Assembly: GCA_003598085.1 (NCBI GenBank)
Contig: QZKU01000073.1
Location: 1-34,466, forward strand
Source: Candidatus Abyssobacteria bacterium SURF_5
GTDB taxonomy: Bacteria > Abyssobacteria > SURF-5
Reading direction: 5' to 3'
DNA: 34,466 bases
In this document: piece after piece, positions 9,104-18,060 of the stretch
Numbering within the stretch: the stretch's first letter is position 1
Layout: each line of letters begins with the position of its first letter
Notes under the pieces: model-generated
Told to the model about the DNA's origin: nothing
Seen by the model: only the letters and a program-made list of their open reading frames with translations
Database searches by the model: none
Translations under genes and position numbers: made by a program

Positions 9104-10033
9104 TCAAGTCGAGGACGGATGATACGACCAGTGATATATCTTGGACTGCGGCAGCGGATTCCACGCGAGAACCCTGCGGAATTTCTGCCAGGTATAGCTC
9201 TTCTTCTGGCTCCGCCGATTCGCCCACTTGAAGGCGAGTCTCAACGTTGTCCAGTAATATTGCTTCAGCGCCCTTCCCGGTTCCCGCTCACTCCATAATA
9301 GCGGTAATGTCCTGTGAGTTTCTGACACAGTGTCTTCCACCATGCCTTCATCTCCACGGCGTTTCGGATGAGCTTCAGCCACGCGCGGCGCGTGGTTCAT
9401 CGCCCTGACGACGCCACAGGCGTGGCTGAGCTTCTTCTTGCTGGTCTTCTTCGCCACCTTGAACTTCCCGTTCCTCGTTTTCCCGCAGTAGTGCGTGAAC
9501 CCAAGAAAGTCGAAGGTTCCCGCTTTCTTTCTTTCCGCCCCTGCCTTCCGGCCAAATTCGATCGTCCTGCTCTTTGTCTCGGATATCTTCGGCCCGAATC
9601 TCGCAAACCGCTCGCGCAGTTCTCCCTCAAACGCTTTCGCTTCGTCCTCGCGCTGAAAGCACACGATGAAGTCATCCGCGTAGCGGGTCAGGTGGGCAAA
9701 CCCCAGCGGCCTCAAACTCTTCTCGTCTTTGGGTATGTACACCCGCTTGACAGGCTGCGGCACATACTGCTTGCCCTTCAGCCTTCCCACCAAATCCTTG
9801 ATATTCTCCGCAAGGCGCTCCTCGTACTGCTTCACCGTCACTCCATCAATGCCGGGAGCCTCGTTCCTCTTCAGCTCCCTGAAGCACTCCACAAGAAAAC
9901 CCTCACTCAGCAGGTGCGCCAATGACGTGATCCTGCACTTCAGGTCTCTTCTGGCCCGCTCGGTTACGGGTTCCAGTTGCGTTTTCACCCATTCCCCGTC
10001 TCTGCGTACGGCAGGTGCTTCCTCTAAAGCCAT
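9104..10033 (-). pseudogene. ltrA: Group II intron reverse transcriptase/maturase, internally deleted and frameshifted
   Basis: The frame is open for 309 residues but the protein is damaged. The N-terminal fingers are present (NEAPGIDGVTVKQYEE, then KRVYIPKDEKSLRPLG). PLGFA then joins directly to HLTRYADDFIVCFQ, so roughly 110-140 residues are missing, including the first catalytic Asp region and the GTPQGG motif; the YADD box survives. The C-terminal maturase part is readable (FKWANRRSQKKSYTW, LPQSKIYH). Between about 9270 and 9385 the family sequence (KLTGHYRYYGVSGN) lies in another frame, so two compensating frameshifts scramble some 35 residues. It cannot be an active reverse transcriptase. 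The open frame hides the damage from gene callers. Confidence 0.85.
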
Positions 10034-10672
10034 CGCGCTACCGCCACCCCCTTCCCTCCGCGGACATTGCCCCGCCTCAGCGGTACTATGAAGTGGTCCG
10101 ACTGCCGAGATGCCATTTGCGATTCCTTGCCTTTCACCGCTTGTCCTCGGATACTCCCCTTCCTAGCGGAGAATATCCCGGCCCCTCCCAAGTTCATACA
10201 AGCTCCTTGTGGTATCATGCATCCGGCCTCTGACCCCGTCGGGCTGCCGAGTCCTTGCCCTTGCGGACCCGCACAGTGCTGCCTTCCAGCACGAATACAC
10301 TGTCGGCCTCCGACACGTAATAAGTTTCGGGGCTTAATACCTTCACTTTCGTTGGAGCCTGATACCTCCCCCTTCCAGCTTCATGCGGTTTGTTGCCTCC
10401 CCGCACGGGGGATTAGGTGCTGGACTGGCGGCTACCCTTTGTCCAGACCAGGCTTTCACTGGTCAGAACTTGTACGCTTCTTGGCACACATTCGTAATTC
10501 GTGGTCCTAGCATTTTGGCTGCCGATGAAGATTTGGGCGCGCGAATGCCGGCCCGTAGGTTGACGTGTCTGCGGAAAACATGGTAGCCTAACTTCATGAT
10601 TTTTCGATGGCAGACGGGCAGGAATAAGGTCTGATTACGGCGGAATCCGCATCCTGAAAGGAAAAAGAAACT

Positions 10673-11128
10673 ATGGAAAAGCAGGCACTCGAACAGCGCG
10701 TGCGCGAGTCGGTCGCTTCGCTCATGAAGCAGGGCTTCAACTGAGCGCAGTCTGTTGTCGGCTCCTGGCAGGAGCTGCTCGGAGTGAAGGATGATTTGAT
10801 ATTAAAGTGCGCGACCGGTTTCGGCGGAGGAGTGGGCGCGCGCGGCTCTCTGTGCGGCGTTATCTCCGGAAGCGTGATGGTCATCGGAATGCAAAAGGGG
10901 CGGGGACGCGAGGACGACATGAGCGTCGCGCTCGAGACCTATCTTCGCTGCAGCCGCCTGATGACCTGGTTCAACGACGAATTCGGGTCCGAGCGGTGCT
11001 CGGATTTGACCGGCGGCGTCGACTTTCGGGATCCCGAACAACTTGCAAAGTATTACGAGTCGGGCCATCAGAAGTGCGTCGAGATGGCCGGCAAAACCGC
11101 GGCCAAACTCGCGGAGCTTCTGGAATAA
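10673..11128 (+). CDS. C-GCAxxG-C-C family protein, probable selenoprotein (Sec24)
   Basis: Translated through the in-frame TGA at 10742-10744, the gene gives 151 residues, the usual length of this putative redox family. ATG 10673 follows GAAAGGAAAAAG. The TGA falls in GFN-U-AQSVVG, exactly where the family has its first conserved Cys (NCAQ). Downstream are the family's ATGFGGGVG block (Cys46), LCGVISG (Cys61, the CGAxxG motif) and further Cys93, Cys109 and Cys135. Sixteen bases after the TGA, GCTCCT-GGC-AGGAGC (10761-10775) forms a perfect hairpin with G in the loop, as a bacterial SECIS requires. Sec forms of this family are known. A plain nonsense mutation is the alternative. A start after the TGA (GTG 10784) would lack the first redox residue. 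Confidence 0.8.
10759..10777 (+). promoter_or_regulatory. SECIS-like hairpin for UGA recoding
   Basis: A six-pair perfect stem (10761-10766 with 10770-10775) is extended by one G-T and one C-G pair. The loop is GGC. The loop begins 22 bases after the TGA, inside the distance known for bacterial SECIS elements, and has G in its first two positions. Confidence 0.7.
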
Positions 11129-11133
11129 ATGTT

Positions 11134-11258
11134 TACTCCGACTGGGTGAGGATGAATTGACGGGGCCCTTCCGGTGAGACGCGTGGACTAAGAGGGAAAT
11201 CCCCCTTAGTCCCCCTTTCGTAAAGGGGGAATCATACTCTGACTGGGTCAGGATGAAT
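11134..11258. repeat. Direct repeats with a strong hairpin between them
   Basis: A 24-base sequence at 11134-11157 (containing GACTGGGTGAGGATG) recurs at 11235-11258 with two mismatches. Between the copies CCCCCTTT-CGT-AAAGGGGG (11211-11229) forms an eight-pair hairpin. The unit starts just after the selenoprotein stop. It looks like a small intergenic repeat element. The rest of 11129-11445 holds no gene, apart from a GC-rich dyad (cccgcgaggcgcggg) near 11270. Confidence 0.6.
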
Positions 11259-11445
11259 CAAAAGGCACGGTCCCGCGAGGCGCGGGATGCCCCTACATCG
11301 GCGGTTATCGGCGGTTCCAAAAGAGAGATTCTTCACTGCCCTTCTGTTTGAAACGTTTCTTCTTCACATCTGCAGATTGAAGATTTCTCTTGTATTGGAC
11401 GGCAATGAGTAAACAACAACGACAAGACTCAACGGAGAACTATTT

Positions 11446-12618
11446 ATGATTCCGGATATTCTGCGAATCGAGATCGCCGGAAATGAGCTGTGGCGTATCA
11501 CCGTGGTTTTCTGTATTCTGCTCGTGTCGTTCGTCGCGGGCAGAATCATCGCATACGCGATGGCGCGCGCCGCAAAGCAGAAAGAGAAGGCGGGCGAGGA
11601 AATCTCGCTCGGGCGACTGATCCTGCGATCGGCATCCGGCCCGACAGTCTTTCTCATTTTCGCGGGCGCACTTGATATCGCTTTCCTCTTTCTGAAAATG
11701 TCGGGGCCGGTAAGGGGCACAGCCGATACGCTCGTTGAACTGTTCGTCTCGATCGGCATCGCCTATTTCCTGTACCGGCTCGTCGACGTCGCTGAGTACT
11801 ACCTCAACCGCTACACCCGGCGCACCGACAGCAATCTCGACAACATGCTCGTGCCGCTCATTCGGAAGACGTTCCGCATCGTCATCATTATCCTGGCCGG
11901 GCTCTATATCGCCGAGAGCGTTTCGGGGAAGCCGATGAGCACCATTATCGCCGGCCTCGGACTCGGCGGGTTGGCGTTTGCGCTGGCCGCACAGGACACG
12001 ATCAAGAACTTCTTCGGCTCGATCATGATTCTGCTGGATAAACCATTTGTGGTCGGCGACCGTGTCGTCGTCGACGGCTTCGACGGACCCGTCGAGGAGG
12101 TCGGATTCCGCTCGACCAAGATTCGGACATTGTCGGGGCACCTGGTGACCGTCCCGAACGAGAAGGTGGTTTCGAGCAACATCGAGAACGTTGGCCGCCG
12201 CCCCTACATCCGGCGCGTTTTCAACGTCACTATCACATACGATACCCCGCCCGACAAGGTCGAGCGCGCCGTCGAGATCATCAAGAAGATCCTCGACAAC
12301 CACGAGGGCATGCTCCCCGATTTCCCGCCCCGCGTTTTCTTCAACGAATTCAATGACGCCTCTCTGAACATCCTCGTTATTTACTGGTACCACCCGCCGG
12401 ATTACTGGAAGTACCTCGAGTTCTGCCAAACCGTCAACATGCGGATTTTCCGGGCGTTCGAGGAAGAGGGAATCGAGTTCGCGTTCCCGACGCAGACGCT
12501 TTACCTGGCCAACGACGACCGGCGCCAGCTTTCGTTTCGATTCCTCGAAGGAAACGCGGAAGCGTCAGACCCGACCGCGAGCAGCGAAACCGGACAGCGC
12601 ATCTTGCGGAAGAATTAG
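11446..12618 (+). CDS. Small-conductance mechanosensitive channel, MscS family
   Basis: The protein has 390 residues. There are about four membrane helices (near 14-35, 62-82, 92-112 and 128-148) before the pore helix. The pore-lining TM3 segment is GLGLGGLAFALAAQDTIKN, with the Gly/Ala packing typical of MscS. Next come the beta domain (DRVVVDGFDGPVEEVG, RTLSGHLVTVPN) and the alpha/beta C-terminal domain ending in the FAFPTQTLYL strand. It acts in the inner membrane as an emergency release valve under hypo-osmotic stress. It has one helix more than E. coli MscS and is closer to the YnaI/YbdG-like subgroup, judged by eye. It stands alone, with hairpin-rich spacers on both sides. Confidence 0.9.
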   Translation: MIPDILRIEIAGNELWRITVVFCILLVSFVAGRIIAYAMARAAKQKEKAGEEISLGRLILRSASGPTVFLIFAGALDIAFLFLKMSGPVRGTADTLVELFVSIGIAYFLYRLVDVAEYYLNRYTRRTDSNLDNMLVPLIRKTFRIVIIILAGLYIAESVSGKPMSTIIAGLGLGGLAFALAAQDTIKNFFGSIMILLDKPFVVGDRVVVDGFDGPVEEVGFRSTKIRTLSGHLVTVPNEKVVSSNIENVGRRPYIRRVFNVTITYDTPPDKVERAVEIIKKILDNHEGMLPDFPPRVFFNEFNDASLNILVIYWYHPPDYWKYLEFCQTVNMRIFRAFEEEGIEFAFPTQTLYLANDDRRQLSFRFLEGNAEASDPTASSETGQRILRKN

Positions 12619-12636
12619 GACCTCTTCTATTTGGAC

Positions 12637-12657
12637 GGGCGGGTTAGAAACCCGCCC
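12637..12657. repeat. Intergenic hairpin after the MscS gene
   Basis: GGGCGGGTT-AGA-AACCCGCCC gives a nine-pair perfect stem. It lacks a T-run on either side, so it is more likely an intergenic repeat than a canonical rho-independent terminator, though it may still protect the mRNA end. Confidence 0.5.
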
Positions 12658-12739
12658 CTAGCCTCGTGCCACTACCTGGATTTCCAGTCCTCATTCCGGC
12701 CGGACAACTTGAAATTCCGATTCCGACTGTGATACGGTA

Positions 12740-13858
12740 ATGCCAAAGGCGGAGATCATTCGCATGAAGCCCGATCGGGGAAAGCGGCAGGACGTCCAGG
12801 TTCCTGATAAGAAGACCATGTCCGTCGACGTCGAGGACAGGAAGCAGCTTGGACGGTTCTGCTGGTTTTTTTTACGGAACGTCCTCAAGGATGAAGAGTG
12901 GCGCACGCGCGCGTGCGCGGCCTGGGGGATTGGTCTGGCCGCCGATCGCCTGCCGCCGGAATGGGCGCAGCCGGCGCTTTCGGCGCTGACTGAAGCGGCC
13001 GCCGACAAGGATGGTTTTGTACGGTTCTGGGTGATCGACGCCATCGGCAAACTGGGCGACGAGTCGCACATCGCCCTCATGCGCTCGGCATTGAACGACA
13101 AGGACGATTATGTCCGGGTGAATGCCGCAAAAGCGCTCGCGCAGCTCGGGCGCCCGGAAGGTTCTCAGCTCCTCATCCACATGCTTTCGCAGACGCCGAG
13201 CATGATCTCCTCGAAGGAACAGGATTCGCGCGGCAGCCGGCGCGTGTGGAAACTGAAGGTCTTCGCGATTGAATGCCTCGGCGAGCTTGGCTCGCTCGCA
13301 GCCATCCCGCAGATCAACCTCATGCTCAGGGAGCCGCAGTGGCCGATCCGCGCCAGCAGCGCGTGGGCCCTGGGTGTCATCGGCGACAAGAAGGCCGTCC
13401 CGAATCTTCGCGGGCTGCTGCACGACCGCGAGAAGCTGGTTCGCGTCAGTGCGGCCGAGGCGCTGGCCAGACTCGGCGAAGAAAGCGGAATGGTGCTGCT
13501 GAAGTCTCTGCTGATTGACGAGAAGAAGATGTTCAAGTACAAGGCGGCCGAATCGCTCGCGAAAGTCGGCTATAAGACCGGGGTGGTGCTTCTTTCGGAA
13601 GCCTTGAAAGATTCCGACACCGCAATTCAAAGCCTGGCGATCTCCGCCCTCGGCAAGCTCGGCGACGTATCCATCATCGATCCCCTGAGCGAGAAACTCG
13701 ATTCCGACAATTGGCAGGTGCGGTCGGATGCCGCCATCGCACTCGGCCGAATCGGCGTAGATCACCCGCTTCCGCTTCTCAAGAAAAAGCTGGAAGACCC
13801 GATGAAAAACGTGCGGGTCTGTTCAGCCGCTGCAATCTTGATGATCCTCGGCAAATGA
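12740..13858 (+). CDS. HEAT-repeat protein (PBS-lyase type)
   Basis: The protein has 372 residues made almost wholly of HEAT-like helical repeats of about 31 residues. Repeat signatures are visible as WVIDAIGKLGDESHI, VNAAKALAQLG, SSAWALGVIGDKKAV, VSAAEALARLGEES, SLAISALGKLGDVSI and SDAAIALGRIGVDH. No catalytic domain or signal peptide is present, so it is probably a cytoplasmic scaffold or binding protein. The start is uncertain: ATG 12740 has a weak ribosome site, and ATG 12764 has GGAG upstream at a workable distance. The neighbours (an MscS channel and a GspE-like ATPase) give no firm clue. Confidence 0.8.
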   Translation: MPKAEIIRMKPDRGKRQDVQVPDKKTMSVDVEDRKQLGRFCWFFLRNVLKDEEWRTRACAAWGIGLAADRLPPEWAQPALSALTEAAADKDGFVRFWVIDAIGKLGDESHIALMRSALNDKDDYVRVNAAKALAQLGRPEGSQLLIHMLSQTPSMISSKEQDSRGSRRVWKLKVFAIECLGELGSLAAIPQINLMLREPQWPIRASSAWALGVIGDKKAVPNLRGLLHDREKLVRVSAAEALARLGEESGMVLLKSLLIDEKKMFKYKAAESLAKVGYKTGVVLLSEALKDSDTAIQSLAISALGKLGDVSIIDPLSEKLDSDNWQVRSDAAIALGRIGVDHPLPLLKKKLEDPMKNVRVCSAAAILMILGK

Positions 13859-13992
13859 TCTTCGGAAGCCTCTCGATAACAAGAATCATTACCCCCCCGA
13901 TCGCTCAAAGAGATCTCTCTCCGAGGCGCAAGAACTCCAAAAACCGCCGGTTGATGCGATGAAACGTACTGCGGCCCAAACAATTGTCGTCT

Positions 13993-14021
13993 TTGACAGC
14001 CCATGTGCTTTATGCTAAAAT
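13993..14021 (+). promoter_or_regulatory. Strong sigma-70-type promoter for the GspE-like gene
   Basis: TTGACA (13993-13998) and TAAAAT (14016-14021) are spaced by 17 bases. The predicted start of transcription is near 14028, giving a leader of about 40 bases before ATG 14069. Confidence 0.75.
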
Positions 14022-14068
14022 AAATCGAATTTGATCGCCGAAAAACCACATAACGCAAAGGATTGCCG

Positions 14069-15322
14069 ATGATCCCTCTCGAAAAGAAACTGGAACTCCC
14101 CGACATTCAGCGAGTGCTCATCCACCGGCTGGTGAATGAGAATGCGGAAATCAGTGAAGTGGTGGACACCGTTATCGAGCAGGGGACTCGTCACAAAGCC
14201 AGTGATATCCATTTCGAGGCCTATCGCGATATCCTGCGAATCCGGTACCGAATCGACGGCTTCTTTCGCGACGTGCTCACACTTCCCGCCGAACATCACG
14301 ACCGCCTGATCGCGCGGCTGAAGGTGATGGCAAACCTGAATGCGCATGAGAAAACAAAGCCGCAGGACGGGCGCATCTCGATGCCGGTCGGAAATAAACG
14401 GATCGATTTCCGCATCAGCATCGTGCCCACGGTGACCGGCGAAAAGGCGGTTGTCAGGGTGTTCGATTCCACCCGCTTCGTCTTCGATCTCGACAAGATC
14501 GGTTTCTATCCGGAAATCCAGAAACGGTTCGAGGAAGTGCTGCTCGGACTGCAGGGCTCCATTATTGTCGCCGGCCCGACGGGCAGCGGGAAAACCACGA
14601 CCCTCTACGCGGCCCTGCAGAAACTGGCCAAAGTGAAGAACGACTGCGCCAGCATCATCACGATCGAGGATCCGGTCGAAGTCAATTTCGGATTGTTTCC
14701 GCAGATGGAAGTCAAGCGTAAGTTCGGGTTGACTTTTTCGGAATGCTTGCGCGCGGTTCTCCGGCAGGACCCGGAGGCAATCATGGTTGGCGAGATTCGC
14801 GACCCGGAAACCTGCGAGATCGCGATGCGCGCCGGCCTGACCGGCCACCTCGTGCTGACCACCGTCCACAGCGGGACTGCCGCCGAAGTGATCACCAGAA
14901 TTCTCGACATGGGGATAGAGCCGTTCATCGTCGCCTCGTCCATAACCGCTGTCCTTGCCCAGCGCCTCGTCCGCCTGATCTGTCCGAAATGCAAGATGGT
15001 CTATGATCCGCCGGAATACATGGTGGACGCGCTGACGAAATGGTTCGGCTCGGGTGGAGTCCGCCTGCTCAAGGGAGCCGGATGCGCCAAATGCAATCAT
15101 ACCGGCTATTACGGCCGGACCCTGATCGCGGAATTGTTGGTGATGGGAGACGGGCTGAGGAGCAGGATCATCACGAAAGCCAGCACCAACGAACTCTATA
15201 AAGTCGCCCGCTCCGATGGAATGGTTTCCCTTTTTGAAGACGGCCTCAGAAAAGTGAAAGACGGCCGAACAGCCGTTGACGAAGTGGTCCGTTCGCTTGG
15301 GACCGATGTCTACATGAAATAA
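14069..15322 (+). CDS. GspE/PulE-type secretion or pilus ATPase, stand-alone
   Basis: The protein has 417 residues. The N2-like segment has ASDIHFEAY and RIRYRIDGFF, and the ATPase domain has Walker A GPTGSGKTT (residues 169-177), the Asp box TIEDPVEVN, Walker B AIMVGEIRDPET and the His box LTTVHSGTA. A tetracysteine zinc motif (CPKC then CAKC) near 308-340 is typical of GspE/PilB. The N1 domain of full-length family members is missing. ATG 14069 is chosen because AAAGGA lies eight bases upstream; a TTG two codons earlier is less likely. It would power type II secretion or type IV pilus assembly, but no other gene of such a machine is in this window. Confidence 0.88.
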   Translation: MIPLEKKLELPDIQRVLIHRLVNENAEISEVVDTVIEQGTRHKASDIHFEAYRDILRIRYRIDGFFRDVLTLPAEHHDRLIARLKVMANLNAHEKTKPQDGRISMPVGNKRIDFRISIVPTVTGEKAVVRVFDSTRFVFDLDKIGFYPEIQKRFEEVLLGLQGSIIVAGPTGSGKTTTLYAALQKLAKVKNDCASIITIEDPVEVNFGLFPQMEVKRKFGLTFSECLRAVLRQDPEAIMVGEIRDPETCEIAMRAGLTGHLVLTTVHSGTAAEVITRILDMGIEPFIVASSITAVLAQRLVRLICPKCKMVYDPPEYMVDALTKWFGSGGVRLLKGAGCAKCNHTGYYGRTLIAELLVMGDGLRSRIITKASTNELYKVARSDGMVSLFEDGLRKVKDGRTAVDEVVRSLGTDVYMK

Positions 15323-15464
15323 GTGGACGCACACCCCGAAATTGGCGAAGGGAAGAGGAATTTCCCCGTTCCCGGACATCATGAGTGGTTTGTATTCCGG
15401 CTGCGTGTTGCGGATGATGATATGACCCGACCCGCGGCCCATTTTTTTCTTGTGAAGCACGGAA

Positions 15465-16280
15465 ATGAACGATCGACCAAAAAAACCAAAGAGTATTGCG
15501 CTCGCCTTCGACGCGCTCGTTGAGCTGGTTTTCCACCTGCGCGGCGAAAACGGCTGCCCCTGGGACAAAAAACAGACCCTGCGCAGCATGATACAATACA
15601 TACAGGAAGAACTTGCGGAGCTGATCGAAGCCGTCGAGAAAGACGATCTTGGGAATATGGCGGAGGAATGGGGAGACACGTTCTTCAACTTCCTCATGTT
15701 CGCCGCTATAGCCGAGGACGGCGGCGTTTTTGAAATCGAAAAGGCGCTTCGCTCGATTGAAGCCAAGATGATCAGGCGCCATCCCCACGTCTTCGGCGAC
15801 AGCAACGCCAGCGCGGTCGAAGAAGTAATGGCGCAGTGGAACAGCATCAAAGCTGAGGAAAAGAAAAACAACTCCGCATCTCTTATGGATTCGATTCCTC
15901 AGTCTTACTCCGCCCTCAAACGGGCGCATCACGTCCAGAAAAAAGCCGCCGAAGTCGGTTTCGATTGGCCGGACGCTCGAGGAATCCTCGAAAAAATCAA
16001 AGAGGAGATCTGCGAGCTTCAAAAGGCGCTCGAGAAACGAAATGAGGCCGAAACCAGCGAGGAGCTGGGGGATCTGCTGTTCTCCTGCGTCAATCTGGCA
16101 AGGTTTATCGGACAGGATTCCGAAGCCGTTTTGAGCGCTACCATTGACAAGTTCATCGAGCGGTTCAAGTATGTAGAGAAGGAACTCGAGCAAGCCGGCA
16201 AGTCGGCCGCCGAGGCTTCGCTGCAGGAAATGGATGAGCTGTGGGAAAAGGCAAAGAAGCGCAACAGGAGTGAAAAGTGA
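15465..16280 (+). CDS. mazG: MazG nucleoside triphosphate pyrophosphohydrolase
   Basis: The protein has 271 residues and two MazG folds. The first has the family start segment [14 protein letters not shown], then [14 protein letters not shown] and [13 protein letters not shown]. The second has [14 protein letters not shown] and [17 protein letters not shown]. These EExxE and ExxD sets bind Mg2+ in the all-alpha NTP pyrophosphatases, which turn NTPs or dNTPs into NMPs and pyrophosphate and clear damaged nucleotides. The length is usual for the tandem-domain form. Its stop overlaps the next start in a GTGA arrangement, so it is translationally coupled to the threonine aldolase gene. Confidence 0.93.
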   Translation: MNDRPKKPKSIALAFDALVELVFHLRGENGCPWDKKQTLRSMIQYIQEELAELIEAVEKDDLGNMAEEWGDTFFNFLMFAAIAEDGGVFEIEKALRSIEAKMIRRHPHVFGDSNASAVEEVMAQWNSIKAEEKKNNSASLMDSIPQSYSALKRAHHVQKKAAEVGFDWPDARGILEKIKEEICELQKALEKRNEAETSEELGDLLFSCVNLARFIGQDSEAVLSATIDKFIERFKYVEKELEQAGKSAAEASLQEMDELWEKAKKRNRSEK

Positions 16281-17305
16281 TAGACCTGCGGAGCGACACC
16301 GTCACAAAACCCTCGGCCGCGATGCGGGAAGCGATGGCAGCGGCCGAAGTCGGCGATGATGTCTTTGGAGAGGATCCGACCGTAAACCGGTTGCAGGAGC
16401 ACGCGGCGCGTTTGCTGGGCAAGGAGGCCGCGCTTTTTGTTGCCTCCGGGACAATGGCGAACCAAACGTCGCTGCTTGCGCACACCCGTCCGGGTGACGA
16501 GATCGTCCTCGAACGCGGCTCGCACATCCTCAACCATGAGGCCGGCGCGCTTGGAGCGCTGGCCGGAGTGCAGACCTTCGTCCTCGACGGCAATCGGGGC
16601 GTCATAGAACCATCGCAGATCGAACAGGCAATCAGGTTCAATGATGTCCATTTTCCGCCGACGCGACTGGTGTGGATCGAGAACACCCATAATCGCGGCG
16701 GCGGAGCCGTGTTTCCCCTCGAGACGATGAGGGGGATTCGGGAGATTGCCGACGCTTATGGCCTGGCTTTGCACATGGACGGCGCCCGCCTGTTCAATGC
16801 GTGTGCGGCGAGTGACGTTCCGCCCGACGAGTACGCAAAGCAGGTTGACTCGCTGTCCTTCTGCCTGTCCAAGGGGTTGGGCGCTCCGGTTGGCTCCATA
16901 ATTGCCGGCAGCGCCGAATTCATGAAGCGAGTGCACCGCTACCGCAAAATGCTGGGCGGCGGTATGCGTCAGGTCGGCATCCTGGCGGCCGCGGGCCTGT
17001 ACGCGCTCGAGCATAACGTGCAGAGACTGGCAGAGGATCACCGGAACGCCCGGCGGCTGGCGGAAGCGCTGGCCGCGATGGACGGCGTGACCGTTACGAA
17101 TGAGCCGGTCGAAACGAACCTTGTTTTCATCGATATCTCGCGAACAAACAAGAACGCACTCGAGGTGATGAACGAGGCGCGGGAGTTGGGCCTTTTGTTT
17201 CTGCCCGAAAGCTTTACCGAGCTGCGGGCCGTTACCCATCTCGACGTCTCAGCGGATGACATCGAGCAGGCGATCGAGATTTTCCGCGGCATCTTCTGCG
17301 GCTAG
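16277..17305 (+). CDS. ltaE: Low-specificity L-threonine aldolase
   Basis: The protein has 342 residues and starts [13 protein letters not shown], the family signature. It contains [11 protein letters not shown], the PLP-pocket segments SGTMANQ and ENTHNRGGG, the Asp of HMDGARLFN, and the Schiff-base lysine Lys199 in [13 protein letters not shown]. This fold-type I PLP enzyme splits L-threonine or allo-threonine to glycine and acetaldehyde. The GTG start overlaps the mazG stop. It lies upstream of a Crp-type regulator and the oxidoreductase genes, so a link between amino-acid breakdown and 2-oxoacid oxidation is possible but not shown. Confidence 0.93.
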   Translation: MIDLRSDTVTKPSAAMREAMAAAEVGDDVFGEDPTVNRLQEHAARLLGKEAALFVASGTMANQTSLLAHTRPGDEIVLERGSHILNHEAGALGALAGVQTFVLDGNRGVIEPSQIEQAIRFNDVHFPPTRLVWIENTHNRGGGAVFPLETMRGIREIADAYGLALHMDGARLFNACAASDVPPDEYAKQVDSLSFCLSKGLGAPVGSIIAGSAEFMKRVHRYRKMLGGGMRQVGILAAAGLYALEHNVQRLAEDHRNARRLAEALAAMDGVTVTNEPVETNLVFIDISRTNKNALEVMNEARELGLLFLPESFTELRAVTHLDVSADDIEQAIEIFRGIFCG

Positions 17306-17331
17306 CGAGTGCAGGCAAGGAGACCTGAGGA

Positions 17332-18036
17332 ATGGATCGAAGAGATATCGATCTTCTGAAAAAGATTGATGTGTTCGGGGAATTGGACGAACAGCGCCTG
17401 CAAAAGATCGCGCCGCTGGTCTCGCTCCACCGCTTCATGGAGAAGCAGGTCATCTACATGCCCTCGGACCCGCGGGCGCGGCTGTACGCGATTGTCAGCG
17501 GAAAAGTAAAGCTGGCGGAGGTCTCGCCCGAAGGCAAGGAGCTGGTGCTGTGCGTTCTGGGGAAGGGCGACGTTTTCGGCGAGCTTTGCCTTTTCGATAA
17601 AGGCCCCCACAGCACGCTCGCAACCGCAATAGAAGATTCGGAAGTGGTAACCATCAAATGTTCGGACCTCGCCAATTTCATGGCGGAGGACGCCGCCCTC
17701 GTGAAGGCGCTCGGGAAACATGTAGGCGAAAAAATCCGGCTTCTCGAACAGAAACTCTCGGAACTGGTGTTCAAAGACGTGTCTCAGCGGCTGGCAGGCC
17801 TGCTGCTTGACCTGGCGCATGATTACGGCCACAAACTCCCGTCGGGCGAACAGGTGATCGAGATGAAGATCACCCATCAGGACCTGGCCGGCCTGATCGG
17901 CTCGACCCGCGAGACCACGACTACGACTCTGAATTTGTTCAGGGAGAAGGGCCTCATCGATTTCCGCAGGCGCGAGATCGTCGTGCGCGATTTGGATGGC
18001 CTCGAGGAGGCCGCCGATCGCCACTCGAAAAGATAA
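17332..18036 (+). CDS. Crp/Fnr family transcriptional regulator
   Basis: The protein has 234 residues. The cyclic-nucleotide-binding-like domain covers about 15-115 (GKVKLAEVSPEGKE, GDVFGELCLFD), a dimerisation helix about 118-150, and the winged-helix domain about 150-225 with the recognition helix in THQDLAGLIGSTRETTTTTL. No N-terminal Cys cluster is present, so it is not an Fe-S Fnr-type oxygen sensor. The phosphate-binding cassette lacks the usual Arg-Ser/Thr pair after GELCLFD, so cAMP binding is doubtful. AAGGAG stands before ATG 17332. It sits 24 bases upstream of the ferredoxin gene and may control the oxidoreductase operon. Confidence 0.9.
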   Translation: MDRRDIDLLKKIDVFGELDEQRLQKIAPLVSLHRFMEKQVIYMPSDPRARLYAIVSGKVKLAEVSPEGKELVLCVLGKGDVFGELCLFDKGPHSTLATAIEDSEVVTIKCSDLANFMAEDAALVKALGKHVGEKIRLLEQKLSELVFKDVSQRLAGLLLDLAHDYGHKLPSGEQVIEMKITHQDLAGLIGSTRETTTTTLNLFREKGLIDFRRREIVVRDLDGLEEAADRHSKR

Positions 18037-18060
18037 GGGAGGAAGTTGTAAAATAGGAGT

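Larger units (their letters stand above)
9002..10489 (-). mobile_element. Degenerate group II intron
   Basis: The 5' end is placed at GTGTGCC (10489, minus strand), the usual GTGYG group II start. The exon just before it ends TACGAAT (10496-10490). It can pair over seven bases with ATTCGTG at 10296-10290, which sits in the loop of an ACAGTG/CACTGT hairpin as expected for EBS1. Domain V is at 9088-9055. The 3' end is put near 9002, after a domain VI-like TGAGG/CCTCA pairing, and is less certain. At about 1.49 kb the element is shorter than intact ORF-bearing introns, in line with the deletion in its reverse transcriptase. It has no obvious host gene on either side. Confidence 0.75.

Noticed and set aside
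10551-10590. TTGACG as a possible -35 for the selenoprotein gene
   Set aside because: No acceptable -10 hexamer lies 16-18 bases downstream.
14015-15871. 618-residue minus-strand open frame
   Set aside because: It lies antisense to the clear GspE-like and mazG genes, has low-complexity composition typical of a GC-rich shadow frame, and shows no domain.
15246-16193. 315-residue minus-strand open frame
   Set aside because: It is the antisense shadow of mazG, which has full family motifs.
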